Source of the DNA: Gillisella vitis
Lineage (GTDB): Bacteria > Pseudomonadota > Alphaproteobacteria > Rhizobiales > Rhizobiaceae
Assembly: GCA_009744235.1 (NCBI GenBank)
Contig: WPHV01000008.1
Location: forward strand, 124,001 to 188,000
DNA length: 64,000 nucleotides
Reading direction: 5' to 3'
The position numbers and the translations under genes are program-made. Below the pieces are notes generated by a model that did not search any database, had not been told where the DNA came from, and saw nothing but the letters and a program-made list of their open reading frames with translations. Each line of letters begins with the position of its first letter. The stretch's first letter is position 1. Of the stretch, positions 53,190 through 62,689 are shown piece by piece.

Positions 53190-54104
53190 ATGCTCGGACA
53201 TTCCGTCGATAAATATGTGACCGGATCCATGCTGGAGACATCCAATGCCCATGGATGGACCAATTTGCTCGCCGAGCGCTGGAGCCATGCGCCGGGTGAA
53301 CTGCCTTCGCTCGTGCCACGCGAAACCGAAATTGCCATCCTGCTACGCGGTCGATCCGTAGTGGATCGTATCGGCGGCGGCATGCGCCAATACACCCAGG
53401 CGAGACCCGGCACGATCTGGCTCTGTCCTGCAGGGATCGAGGAAGAGTTCATAAACGTCACCGAATCGATCGATGACTGTCTGCACATCTTTTTATCCGG
53501 GCAGCCTTTCGACGAGACAATCCTGCGCGAACACGATCTTGATCCGGCCCGCGTGGAACTGCGCTACGAGAGCATCGCCAGCGACCCGTTCATTGAATTC
53601 ATAGCGACCGAGATCCTCAAGGAAATGGCGGAGGAGAGCCCTGCCGGGCGGTTGCTGATGGAAACCCTGGCCATTTCCCTGTCTGCCCATCTCATCAAGC
53701 GGTATTCCGCAACCGACCTTCATCCAAAACCGTCTTCCGCACAGGATCGGCCGCTAGACCAGAAACGCCTTTCGCGGGTCAAGGACTACATAGACGCGCA
53801 TCTGGAAAATGATTTCACGGTTGTCGATCTTGCCACTATTGCCTGCATGAGCGTGGCTCACTTTGCGCGAAGTTTTAGGGCTGCAACCGGTAAGACTCCC
53901 CATAATTATGTGAGGTATTTGCGCCTCGAACTCGCAAAACAGCGCCTGACACGCGATGACAGTCATATCGCAGAGATCGCTTTTGCGGCAGGCTTTTCAT
54001 CACAGGCCAATTTCACAAAGGCCTTTCGGAGTGCTACCGGCCTTACTCCGGCGAAGTTCCGCGTTCTGACAGCTCTTCGAACGCCGCAACGCAACAAAAA
54101 TTAG
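53190..54104 (+). CDS. AraC family transcriptional regulator
   Basis: 304 residues. A cupin-like sensing domain fills the N-terminal half. The C-terminal double helix-turn-helix runs from about 200: FTVVDLATIACMSVAHFARSFRAATGKTPHNYVRYLRL and then HIAEIAFAAGFSSQANFTKAFRSATGLTPAKFR. Divergent from the molybdoenzyme operon, it probably activates it in response to the enzyme's substrate. GGAG lies ten or more bases upstream of the ATG. Confidence 0.9.
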   Translation: MLGHSVDKYVTGSMLETSNAHGWTNLLAERWSHAPGELPSLVPRETEIAILLRGRSVVDRIGGGMRQYTQARPGTIWLCPAGIEEEFINVTESIDDCLHIFLSGQPFDETILREHDLDPARVELRYESIASDPFIEFIATEILKEMAEESPAGRLLMETLAISLSAHLIKRYSATDLHPKPSSAQDRPLDQKRLSRVKDYIDAHLENDFTVVDLATIACMSVAHFARSFRAATGKTPHNYVRYLRLELAKQRLTRDDSHIAEIAFAAGFSSQANFTKAFRSATGLTPAKFRVLTALRTPQRNKN

Positions 54105-54599
54105 CCGCTCGTTCGTGAACGGGACAGATTCACTTGCAGGCTTTGGAATTGTTGACACCGCCGGCGAAATCAAAGTTCATCGTTGAGCGACAATTCAGAT
54201 TTTGGGGTAGATGTCCGACACGTCTCTTCTCGTCGCCCCGAAGAGACGCACGAATAGAGGTATCGTTGGTCAGGGTTGATTGGACCGGAACCACCAACTG
54301 CAATCATGGTGTCAGGCAGTCTGGCGCTCGCCCGGACAGTATGAGCGACCCGATCCAATCGTTGAAAATTCCGAGTAATATACCGTCAGGGAATGCACTC
54401 TCCGCAGCTTCACACAAAAGCCGGTCCTGCCCGTCTCGACAGCGCTATTGTTGAGAACCCGTAAGGGCACGGCAAGCAGCCAATGTCGCCCCTCGCGATT
54501 GATGGAGCATGGCTTTTCCGTTTCAGTTGTCGTGACCTGTTTTTGCCGCCACAAAATATGTTTTGCTATTGCAAACATCCGCTTCCAGATAAGCGAATT
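54105..54599. other. gene-free stretch between two AraC genes
   Basis: I support no coding sequence here; open frames show no family resemblance or codon bias. A 9-bp inverted repeat CGTCTCTTC/GAAGAGACG with a ten-base loop lies at 54221-54248 and may end the first AraC transcript. A dyad ATGTTTTGC/GCAAACAT at 54558-54578 sits about 20 bases upstream of the sigma-54-like box and could bind an activator. Confidence 0.5.
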
Positions 54600-54615
54600 T
54601 GGCGCATTTTTTGCT
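54600..54615 (+). promoter_or_regulatory. sigma-54-like site upstream of the second AraC gene
   Basis: TGGCGCATTTTTTGCT has the exact -24/-12 spacing (GG 54601-54602, GC 54613-54614). It shares the TGGCGCA variant with the site at 53123. It lies about 44 bases upstream of the ATG at 54659. Confidence 0.45.
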
Positions 54616-54658
54616 TCTCTGTTGTCAGTTTGTGACGTCCCAACAAAGGCAGCACGAT

Positions 54659-55594
54659 ATGCATATGAGGTCTTTCGATCTGGGTGAGATCAGGACGGCA
54701 GAGCGCTTTAGCTACTGGAGGGACGTTCTGTGCAACGTCTATGTCGCGCTCGACCCAGAAACACCGTCCAAAATGGACTTCCGAGGCGCTGTAACCGATC
54801 ACCCGTTCGACGAAATCGGCATTTCGAATATCGCGTCGCTAAAACAGACCATTGCACGCACATCAAGAGGCATACGCCGCGACACGAATGCCTATTGTTT
54901 CCTCAATCTGCAAGTGGCCGGCACATGCCGCATCCGTCAGGGAAACCGCGATGCCATCACGATGCCCGGGGAATTCACCATCGTCGATTCGTCCGAACCG
55001 TTTCTTCTCGACTATACGAGCGACACTTGGGAACAATATGCGTTCAAGATCCCGAAACATATGTTTGATTCCCATGTCGGCCACGAACTCGTGGCGCGCA
55101 CAGTCACGGACCGCACACCCATCGGCAAGGTCGTTGTCGATTTTCTGGCATCCATCGCCCGAAACCCCGAGAACCTGCGCCACAGCTCGATTAACATGAC
55201 GAAGACAATCATCGACCTTGTCGCCATGTCGCTTCGAGCCTCGACGCCCGCGCGTGACGACGATCGCCGCCGGACCTTCAGGTCACCGCTTCGTCAATCT
55301 GTTCTACGCTATGTCGAGCTTAACTTCGCCGACCCGGAGATCTCACCCGCCAAGGTCGCGGCGCATTTCGGAATATCCACCCGCTACCTGCACAAGCTGC
55401 TGGAAGAACACGGCGAGACCTTGGGGCAGATCATCCTGGCAAAGCGCCTCGATCGTTGCGCCTCCGAACTGCGCAAAGGGACATGCCTGACCATTTCGGA
55501 AGCAGCCTTCCGCTGGGGTTTCAACGATATGTCCTATTTCAGCAGGGCCTTCCGGCGACGTTTCGGTGTTGCCCCCCGCGATTACAGGCAATGA
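54659..55594 (+). CDS. AraC family transcriptional regulator with AraC-binding-like (PF14525-type) domain
   Basis: 311 residues. The N-terminal 180 residues (FDLGEIRTAERFSYWRDVL, RQGNRDAITMPGEFTIVDSSEP) match the AraC_binding_2-type domain. The C-terminal helix-turn-helix pair includes SPAKVAAHFGISTRYLHKLLEEHG and TISEAAFRWGFNDMSYFSRAFRRRFGVAPRDYRQ. The start may be ATG 54659 or the in-frame ATG 54665. It is convergent with the acyl-CoA dehydrogenase gene and could regulate it. Confidence 0.9.
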   Translation: MHMRSFDLGEIRTAERFSYWRDVLCNVYVALDPETPSKMDFRGAVTDHPFDEIGISNIASLKQTIARTSRGIRRDTNAYCFLNLQVAGTCRIRQGNRDAITMPGEFTIVDSSEPFLLDYTSDTWEQYAFKIPKHMFDSHVGHELVARTVTDRTPIGKVVVDFLASIARNPENLRHSSINMTKTIIDLVAMSLRASTPARDDDRRRTFRSPLRQSVLRYVELNFADPEISPAKVAAHFGISTRYLHKLLEEHGETLGQIILAKRLDRCASELRKGTCLTISEAAFRWGFNDMSYFSRAFRRRFGVAPRDYRQ

Positions 55595-55654
55595 CCGCAA
55601 CAGAACCGCAGCTCTGCCGCTGTGCGGCAAAGCTGCGCTAGGCTAGATTATCGT

Positions 55655-56905
55655 TCAGGCAAATGTCGCGTAAGGCGCCGTCAGAGAACTGTAGGACGAA
55701 CTCTTGATGATGCTGTGCAGATTGCGCCGGCGGGCACCCATGTTGCCGCCGTCATAAAGCGGGAAGCACATCGCATCGTTCATCAGTTCTGCGAGCGGAT
55801 GCATATCAGTATAACTGTCTACGCCAACAACCCGCATGGCATCGTAGACGACGTCGACGCATGTTTCCGAGCAAAAGACCTTGGTCATGACTGCCAGTTC
55901 ATGCTCCGCACCTTTGGACTGGTCGTATTGATGGCACGCCTTCCACGTCATGTAACGGCAGGCCTCGATCTTCATCTTCATGTCGGCAAGCATATAGCCG
56001 ACCGTCGGATATTCGATGATTGGATGCGGCCCGGAGCGTGCGTCGGCACGCGCATATTGCAGGGCATAGTCGTAGGCGGCACGCATGACACCGACGCAGG
56101 CCGCACCGATCAGCGCGGCGGTCCAGGCGAAATTCGTGGAAACGATTTTGATCCCGTCACCCGGCTCACCCAGGATGTTGTTTGCCGGCACACGTACATT
56201 CTCAAAAGTCATCCGCGGAGAAATCGTTGCCCGGTGGCCCACCGTATCGAGGAGCCCCGCAACCCGAACGCCGGGCGTGTTGCCCGGAACCATGATGACC
56301 GCAAGTGATTCCTCGGCGTTCCTGGTCAGATCGGTTCTGCAAACGACGGCATAAAGGTGGCAATTATTGCCGTCCCAGCCGGTACCATTGGTGGTGTAAT
56401 GCTTTTCGCCGTTGATCACCCACTCGTCACCTTCCAGGGTAGCGGATGTCTTAACACCGAAACGGGGATCGGGAGAATCGAAATTGGCGCCACCCGTAAC
56501 TTCCGTGAACGCCAACGCTCCCAGGCGAGTTCCATCCTCGGCAAAATCCGACAGCAATCGCTTTTTCTGCTCCTTGGTCCCGAACATCGCAACCGGTTTG
56601 ATGCAAAGGCCGCTACCCAAGAGTGCAGATGGAATGTTAACATCGACCGACGTTAGCTCTTCCGCCGCAAGTGCAAAATCAAGGGTGGGAATATCTGAGC
56701 CGCCCGCTTCCTTGGGAAGGAGAGCGTTGACAAAGCCAGCATGAACGCCCTGTTCAAAGAATGGCTTGATTGCATAGAAGCGTTCATCCGGTCGAGAATA
56801 TTGGGCGATTGTCTTGCGAACGTCCTTCAGGACTGTATTGGCAAAGGCACGCGCGCCATCGCGAAGGGCAATCTGGTCCGCATTCAGGTTGAAATCTATA
56901 CTCAT
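55655..56905 (-). CDS. acyl-CoA dehydrogenase family protein
   Basis: 416 residues with the usual helical N domain, middle beta domain (LGALAFTEVTGGANFDSPDPRFGVKTSATLEGDEWVINGEKHYTTNG) and helical C domain. In the classical enzymes the catalytic base is the glutamate of YEGT near the C terminus; here the matching segment reads LYDGGNMGARRRNLH, with aspartate. So it may not be a standard dehydrogenase; flavin-dependent oxygenases and nitro- or sulfur-compound oxidases also use this fold. AAGGGG lies upstream of the ATG. It stands alone on its strand; CoA-ligase, ETF or thiolase partners are not nearby. Confidence 0.85.
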   Translation of the reverse strand: MSIDFNLNADQIALRDGARAFANTVLKDVRKTIAQYSRPDERFYAIKPFFEQGVHAGFVNALLPKEAGGSDIPTLDFALAAEELTSVDVNIPSALLGSGLCIKPVAMFGTKEQKKRLLSDFAEDGTRLGALAFTEVTGGANFDSPDPRFGVKTSATLEGDEWVINGEKHYTTNGTGWDGNNCHLYAVVCRTDLTRNAEESLAVIMVPGNTPGVRVAGLLDTVGHRATISPRMTFENVRVPANNILGEPGDGIKIVSTNFAWTAALIGAACVGVMRAAYDYALQYARADARSGPHPIIEYPTVGYMLADMKMKIEACRYMTWKACHQYDQSKGAEHELAVMTKVFCSETCVDVVYDAMRVVGVDSYTDMHPLAELMNDAMCFPLYDGGNMGARRRNLHSIIKSSSYSSLTAPYATFA

Positions 56906-57166
56906 CGAATTTCCCCTTTTGATTTATTTTTTGATGGACGCTGGCAGCGAGAACCTTCGCCTCCGCACACGTGCATCGAAACCATATTTCCTCCTCAGCC
57001 CGGAATCTTGTCTGTCAGCGCCCTAAGGCTTGCACCTGAAGGAACAGTACCCAGGGTGCGAGTTCAGTCATTTCAAAACCGGCTGAAGCAATTGCAGGGA
57101 TGATTGGCGCAAAGCGTTCGAGGATACCCATAACGAAACCATTTTCCCGCCTTCCAAGACGGCAGT

Positions 57167-58551
57167 TCAAAGCAAGGAACGTCGACAGTCAGACCTGACG
57201 CAAATGTCGGCGTCCGCGCACTCAACCGGATGACTGAGTTTGGCCATCAAGAGTTCACCCGCGGCGCATGGAAAATCCAAAGGGTTGGGCTTGTCGTTGT
57301 TGCGCGTTGCCGCGGAACTTCCCGGCTCGCGGATGGCACTACGTCTGTTGAGCTGGAAGCGGCTGGCTAGTTTGCTCAGTGTAGCGGCCCCACTGGAAAG
57401 CGCTTCGCTGATGGCATTCATACCGCCGACCATTCCCGCGTTCTGTTGTGTCATCTGGTCTAAGGCGTTGACCGCAGTGCTGATTTCCGTGAGGCTAGTG
57501 GATTGCTCGAACGCTGCCGTGGCAATGGCTTCAATATTAACATCGATAGATTGCACGAAGGATTCGATCCGGTTCAGCGCACTGCCGGTTTCCCCGACCA
57601 GACGTACACCGTCCTTCACTTCATTGGTCGATTTAGCGATCAATTCTGAAATTTCCTTGGCGGCCTTGGCGGAGCGCTGAGCCAACTCACGTACCTCCTG
57701 GGCCACGACCGCAAAGCCCTTGCCACGTTCACCAGCGTGGGCTGCTTCGACGCCTGCATTCAAGGCTAGAAGGTTGGTCTGGAAGGCAATTTCATCGATA
57801 ACACTGATGATATTACTGATTTCCTTGGAAGCGCCCTCGATGCGGCTCATGGCGGCGACGGTGAAGTTAACGACCTTTACAGACTCGGTTGCGGCCTGAC
57901 GAGCGTCGCGCACCAAGTTTCGAGTATCTTTGGAACGCGCACTGGATTCTCTCACCGTAGCGGTAATTTCTTCCAATGCCGCAGAAGTCTGCTCCAGTGC
58001 GGCAGCCTGTTGCTCCGAGCGTTTTGCCAGGCTGGTCGATCCCTTGAGCATATCATGACTATTGGCGGAAACCGCCGCCGTTTCCGCCAGCACCTGCGCC
58101 AGGGTTTCCTGGAATTTGCCAATGGACATGTTGAAATCTTTACGCAAGCGCTCAAAGGTTGGAATGAACGGCTCATCGATCGTCATGCGGATATTGCAGT
58201 CCGATAAGCGCTCAAGACCGGCACCAATCGCAGCAATGGCGTTGACAAGGCCGGTGACATCGATCGCGAATTTCACAACCTTGACGACCTTTCCCTTTTC
58301 ATCTGTGATCGGGTTATAGGTGGCCTGAATATAGAATTTCTTGCTACCTTTCCCGATCCGCAAGAACTCGTCGCTCTGGAACTCATTTTCTCCAATCTTG
58401 CGCCAGGACTCTTTATAATCGAGGGACGCGACGTAAGCTTGTTCACAAAACATCGGATGGTGTTTGGCAATGATATCCGATTTTGCATATCCAAGCGTCT
58501 TGCAGAAATTGTTATTCGCATCAAGAATATGATATTGAATTTCGAATTTAA
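57167..58551 (-). pseudogene. methyl-accepting chemotaxis protein, apparently 5'-truncated
   Basis: From the ATG at 58453 the frame gives 428 residues; the same frame stays open to 58551. A PAS domain is entered mid-fold ([42 protein letters not shown]), then a HAMP-like segment, and the full signalling hairpin with [42 protein letters not shown]. The PAS start and any earlier PAS or membrane segments are missing, and the DNA upstream turns abruptly AT-rich with stops and no start codon or ribosome-binding site. It may be a soluble receptor using the internal ATG, but truncation is more likely. No C-terminal CheR pentapeptide is visible. Confidence 0.7.
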
Positions 58552-59062
58552 TTATAAATTAAAATATATTTATTTAATATAAAATATATTTTGTGTCGAG
58601 TCGGAAAAATAAAATTATTAAATAGATTTTTTTATTAATATCGACATCCTAATAAATATATATTTATTATCTTCTCTTTAATATTTATATTAACAATACA
58701 AATCTGCACTTCATTCTGCACCATTCCGGTGAAATCTGCTCATGCCAGGGCGGTATGACATTGAAGGGGCGCGACGGGATTGCTGCCTGATCCCGCCAGA
58801 CCATGCCGGATACACGCGCCAAGATTAACTGGGCATCACCGTCCATAGGCCTCAAAGCCTTTAGTGGGGACGATAAAGAAATTTTCGTGGTGCTACTCTA
58901 TATCTGCGGCGAAAGGCAGGTAACAATCTTCGATCGAACCCCATCCGTTAATACACCTAGACACGTTACAAAATACACGTAAAACACGTGTCAGGTTGCA
59001 TATTTACAATCCAAGACTCTTGGCTTTACATCGGTCTGACATCACCGAGCTGGGGAGCCACA
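58552..59062. other. AT-rich spacer with ACACGT repeats upstream of the mono-haem protein
   Basis: 58552-58720 is extremely AT-rich and holds no gene; it replaces the expected 5' end of the chemoreceptor. ACACGT occurs three times in the same orientation at 58961, 58975 and 58984, the last two also forming ACACGT/ACGTGT arms. They lie 75-100 bases before the ATG at 59063 and could be the operator for the SARP-like regulator encoded downstream. Confidence 0.45.
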
Positions 59063-60421
59063 ATGAAAACTGTTCTTTTCTGTTTAGCCCTTTTTCTTTT
59101 GCCTATTTCATCTGCTTTTGCCGACTGTCCCGCCCCAATTGACAACAGCTTTGCAGCGGCGGCCAATGCCAAGTTCGACTGCTCCAGTAGCCTGCCCCTG
59201 AAAGGTCACGAAACAGACCCCAAGTTCCAGGTTCATTATGATTTTCCAAAGACCTTGCCCGATACCAGCAAGCTGCCATGGCTGACGATCGATCCCTTCA
59301 AGAATCCCGCTGACTACATGCAGGCCGTCTTGAATTACGTCACCAAGGTGAACGCCCGCCCTGAGATTGATTGGCGCATCCAGGATAATAAGGTCGAGGA
59401 ATGGTGCGATGCGCCATGGTTCTTCATGCTGAGGGAGCCATTGCACGGTATGACCACCGAACGGTGGTCTCGTCCGAAGGAGCTTCACGCGCTCCAAACA
59501 GATTGGGAGCGTACTTTCGCTGTCGGGATCTACAACGATGTGGCCTGCTACGGTTTTGGGCAGATCTGGGCCGATCCGGCCTTTCCCAAAACCCTTGACT
59601 TTGCATTCGCGGATGGTGCCGTTGCGGCCAAAATGCTGTTCACGTCAGCAAAGCCTTCCAGCGTTCCTTATCTTGCAGGGTCAAAGGAGTGGGACGTTGC
59701 CGGAGAAAAGGACGGCAGCACCATGACGATGCGGCTTCTGCAATTTGATCTGTCGATCAAGGACAAGCGTTCGCCCAACGGCTGGTTCTTCGGGACATTC
59801 GTCTATAATGCCATGCAGCCCGGTGACACGCCGTATCAGCGCCTGGTTCCGGTCGGCCTGATCTGGGGAAGCGACCCCGCGTTGAATGCAAAAGCATATC
59901 TCGAACAAGCCATGTCGCCGACCGAAAGCTGGGTCAATCCTGCCGTCGCCACTATGTTTTATCCCCTCCCGAGACAGCATCTCGGCCTTTTCGGGCGCGC
60001 CAATGGCCCAGTCGACAACCCAATGTCCGCCTGCATTACATGTCATCAGCGCGCGCTTGACTGGGGGACAGCAGTCTTGCCTGACAGTCCTGAAGCGGCG
60101 CAAGCGGCGGAACTGTTACCAGATGTTCCCACTGATCCATACAACGACTCAGCCGTCGCCGCCTATTTCAGAAACATTGGGTCCAATTCACCCGTGCCGG
60201 ACACGCAGTCGCTTGATTATGTTTTGCAGGTTTCAAAAGGAATTGCTGCCTTCCGCAATTGGGTGAAGACCGATTTTCCTGATCATGCCGCATCCACCTC
60301 GGATGTCCCGCCCTACCCCTTCAAACCCGGCAACACAATCACTATGAAGCCTGTTGACATTACTGCTCCTGGTGCTGAAAAACTTGAACTCGATCCAACC
60401 GGCAAGCTTTTCCTTCGCTGA
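59063..60421 (+). CDS. periplasmic mono-haem c-type protein of unknown family
   Basis: 452 residues with a signal peptide ending at residue 20 (SSAFA). One haem c attachment motif, CITCH (C324-H328), lies in the C-terminal third. The central part is rich in tryptophan and aromatic residues (EEWCDAPWFFMLREPLHGMTTERWSRP, NGWFFGTFVYNAMQPGDTPYQRLVPVGLIWGSDP) and does not match a cytochrome family I know. Attachment would need the Ccm system. GGGAG precedes the ATG. The next gene is a SARP-like regulator 45 bp away, so the pair may be functionally linked. An electron-transfer or dioxygenase-like role is possible; neither is proven. Confidence 0.75.
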   Translation: MKTVLFCLALFLLPISSAFADCPAPIDNSFAAAANAKFDCSSSLPLKGHETDPKFQVHYDFPKTLPDTSKLPWLTIDPFKNPADYMQAVLNYVTKVNARPEIDWRIQDNKVEEWCDAPWFFMLREPLHGMTTERWSRPKELHALQTDWERTFAVGIYNDVACYGFGQIWADPAFPKTLDFAFADGAVAAKMLFTSAKPSSVPYLAGSKEWDVAGEKDGSTMTMRLLQFDLSIKDKRSPNGWFFGTFVYNAMQPGDTPYQRLVPVGLIWGSDPALNAKAYLEQAMSPTESWVNPAVATMFYPLPRQHLGLFGRANGPVDNPMSACITCHQRALDWGTAVLPDSPEAAQAAELLPDVPTDPYNDSAVAAYFRNIGSNSPVPDTQSLDYVLQVSKGIAAFRNWVKTDFPDHAASTSDVPPYPFKPGNTITMKPVDITAPGAEKLELDPTGKLFLR

Positions 60422-60466
60422 TATGGTATGATACTTTAAATATATTCCGTCTCCAGGGGGCTGCAC

Positions 60467-62056
60467 ATGTTGTCATTAAACATCTTTGGCCGCTTTCTGA
60501 TTGTCGACTCTCATGGGTGCGACCGCAGCCCGAGAGGATCGAAGGCGCGCGGGATAGTAGCGTTACTTGCCATGTCACAAGGCTATTCCCGCAACCGGAC
60601 TTGGTTGCAGGATAAGTTGTGGAGCGATCGAGATTCCAAGAGAGGGTCGGACAGCCTTCGCCAAACGCTCGTCGACATACGACGGGCGTTTGGCCCCTAT
60701 CAAACGATATTGAAAGCGGATCGGGAAAAGGTAGCACTTGATCCAACCCGCTTTTCGATAAAATACCGGCTCATGCCCGCCTCTAATGACTGGAATAATG
60801 AGCAGGACGCATTTGCCGACCTCGACATTCGTGACCCTGAGTTTGAAGACTGGATCCGGAACTTACGAGCCTCTCTTGCGGACAAGGCGCGGATCAGTCC
60901 GCCCCATGCCCTACGCAGTCATACCGCCCCCAAACCCGCAATTTTTTTCCAATTCCTATCCGACAACCAGCCTTCGAGTGAATTGACATCAAGTCGACTG
61001 ATGACACTGACAGCGACGTCGCTTCGCGATTTAGACGATTTTGAAATCTTCCCCCGTCACGCTGCCATCGGCGGCACGCTCCCTCCCTTGCCTGTCAAAG
61101 GCATCACTGTCGCAGTGCGGACCGTAACTTTAGGTCGAGACAGCCATGTGGCTTTTGCCATCAGCCATGCAGGGACTGGACAGCTCTATTGGTCGCGAAC
61201 CACTCAAATATCGGCATCATCCACAGAGTTGCTACATCACGAATCCGGGCTTCTTGTCCAAGCCATTCTTTCGACGTTGCGGGAGCGGAAGGATCAGCTT
61301 GGCATCTCACATTCGGGAGCCATGCTCGCCAATCATGCGCGGGCCTTGATCTTCCGATTTGATCGGCAAAGTTTAAGAGATGCAGACGCCAATCTGCGCT
61401 ATGCCTATGATCGCGACCCACGTCCGCAATATCTGGCATGGCGTGCATTCCTGCGCAATATGGCACAGTTCCAGCACTGCAGCAGCGCATTCCTTGATGA
61501 CAAGATCACGTCAGCGGAACTGGTGCAGGAAGCGCTGCGCGAGGACGCTGGTAGCGCCAGCATCCTCGGCATCGGGGCCCATCTCGAATATCTCGGAGGC
61601 GGCTCCAGTCGTGGTTCGTTGCGACTTGCTGAACGTGCTGTCAGCCTCGACCCGCTGAACGCAGTCAACTTGGCGATTTTATCCAATACGGAACTGGTCC
61701 TCGACAAGCTTAGGGATAGTCGAGGATCGGCTTTAAGCGCGCTTGCATTAACAGGCGGAGGCGAGCACAGGGCCTTTGTCGAATTCTTTTGCTGCATGTC
61801 GGCCGCCGCGTTGGGCGAATATGCAACCGCCATAGGCCACGCAGAGGCAGCGCTTATTCTGCGTCCCGCATTTCGGGCGCCTCTCAGGTATTTGATTGCA
61901 CTTTACAAGCAGGCGGGCATGATCGAGCAAATGGATCGAGCCGTCTCCCGATTGCAACAATTCGAGCCTGACTTCCTGCCTGCACGCTTTCTTGACAGCG
62001 ATTATCCGGTCACGACCATGCGGCGGATTCGGTTGATTGACGCCATCGCCAGTTAG
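60467..62056 (+). CDS. SARP/BTAD-like transcriptional regulator with TPR-like C terminus
   Basis: 529 residues. The N-terminal 90 residues (FGRFLIVDSHG, RKARGIVALLAMSQGYSRNRTWLQDKLWSDRDSKRGSDSLRQTLVDIRRAFG-type) form an OmpR-like winged helix as in SARP proteins. The C-terminal half has helical repeat segments (ADANLRYAYDRDPRPQYLAWRAFLRN, AERAVSLDPLNAVNLAILSNTELVLDKL, HAEAALILRPAFRAPLRYLIALYKQAG). It probably controls the mono-haem protein gene just upstream. The start ATG at 60467 has a weak site (CAGGGGG). Confidence 0.8.
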   Translation: MLSLNIFGRFLIVDSHGCDRSPRGSKARGIVALLAMSQGYSRNRTWLQDKLWSDRDSKRGSDSLRQTLVDIRRAFGPYQTILKADREKVALDPTRFSIKYRLMPASNDWNNEQDAFADLDIRDPEFEDWIRNLRASLADKARISPPHALRSHTAPKPAIFFQFLSDNQPSSELTSSRLMTLTATSLRDLDDFEIFPRHAAIGGTLPPLPVKGITVAVRTVTLGRDSHVAFAISHAGTGQLYWSRTTQISASSTELLHHESGLLVQAILSTLRERKDQLGISHSGAMLANHARALIFRFDRQSLRDADANLRYAYDRDPRPQYLAWRAFLRNMAQFQHCSSAFLDDKITSAELVQEALREDAGSASILGIGAHLEYLGGGSSRGSLRLAERAVSLDPLNAVNLAILSNTELVLDKLRDSRGSALSALALTGGGEHRAFVEFFCCMSAAALGEYATAIGHAEAALILRPAFRAPLRYLIALYKQAGMIEQMDRAVSRLQQFEPDFLPARFLDSDYPVTTMRRIRLIDAIAS

Positions 62057-62145
62057 TTATCCAAGCGCTTCAAACTCACGGACGATTCACGCTGGACTCA
62101 CGATAGCAGACTAGCGTCGCGTTATGGAAACACGTAGGAAAGACT

Positions 62146-62340
62146 ATGAGCAATAACCGTATGGTTGTAGACCATCTGAAGGCTGCATTGCTTGCGACAA
62201 ACGCAGACAAGACGTTTCTTGCCTACCTCATTCAGATGGCACTGATTGAGTGCGCGACCGCTCCGCAGGTTTTTGGCTCAACACCTACTGTGAATGAGCG
62301 TCGCGAGTCGACCCCTATGATCAGCCCCGTAAGACCTTAA
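62146..62340 (+). CDS. small conserved-looking protein of unknown function
   Basis: 64 residues, AGGAAAG upstream of the ATG. The core (RMVVDHLKAALLATNADKTFLAYLIQMALIECA) looks like two amphipathic helices, as in several short rhizobial proteins. The last dozen codons run into the dispersed repeat at 62311-62396, so the original C terminus may have been altered. Confidence 0.5.
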   Translation: MSNNRMVVDHLKAALLATNADKTFLAYLIQMALIECATAPQVFGSTPTVNERRESTPMISPVRP

Positions 62341-62396
62341 TTTACTGAATAAAAATGCAGCCTGGATGGGGCAAGATCGGCGCCGGTCATGCCCCT
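62311..62396. repeat. dispersed repeat with palindromic GATCGGCGCCG core, copy 2
   Basis: Aligns to 47851-47937 with roughly 70 percent identity by eye. The core GGGGCAAGATCGGCGCCGGT continuing to CATGCCCC is an imperfect palindrome. The remaining gap to 62689 shows only a GGCTCC/GGAGCC hairpin near 62490 and no gene that I can support. Confidence 0.45.
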
Positions 62397-62689
62397 CCTT
62401 CAACAATTTATCATTTAAAACAGGTATTTACTGCCTTTTCTAGCCGCCTCAATCTTCAGCGCTGTTGCACAGGCCTTCAAAAACGGCTCCACATGGAGCC
62501 ACCGAAGCCCAGCTTAAAGACAGTTGCCAGCCTGCCATTGTTAGCCATTTGTTTGCCGCGAAAGCAGCCTGCCCGGCAATCGCTACGCGTGAAGAACAAG
62601 ATGTCTCGAAGCATTAGGCGCTTCTGGCAATTGGGGCTATGATCTCCTTAAAGATCACGGGAGGCGGCTTTTCAAGAGCCGGTGATTTC

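Noticed and set aside
54134-54454. 106-codon open frame between the AraC genes
   Set aside because: No ribosome-binding site, biased composition without domain features, and mixed low-complexity sequence.
57020-57133. 38-codon minus-strand frame starting MGILERFAPIIPAIASAG
   Set aside because: It resembles the start of a longer protein but stops early and has no continuation; too short to call without a search.
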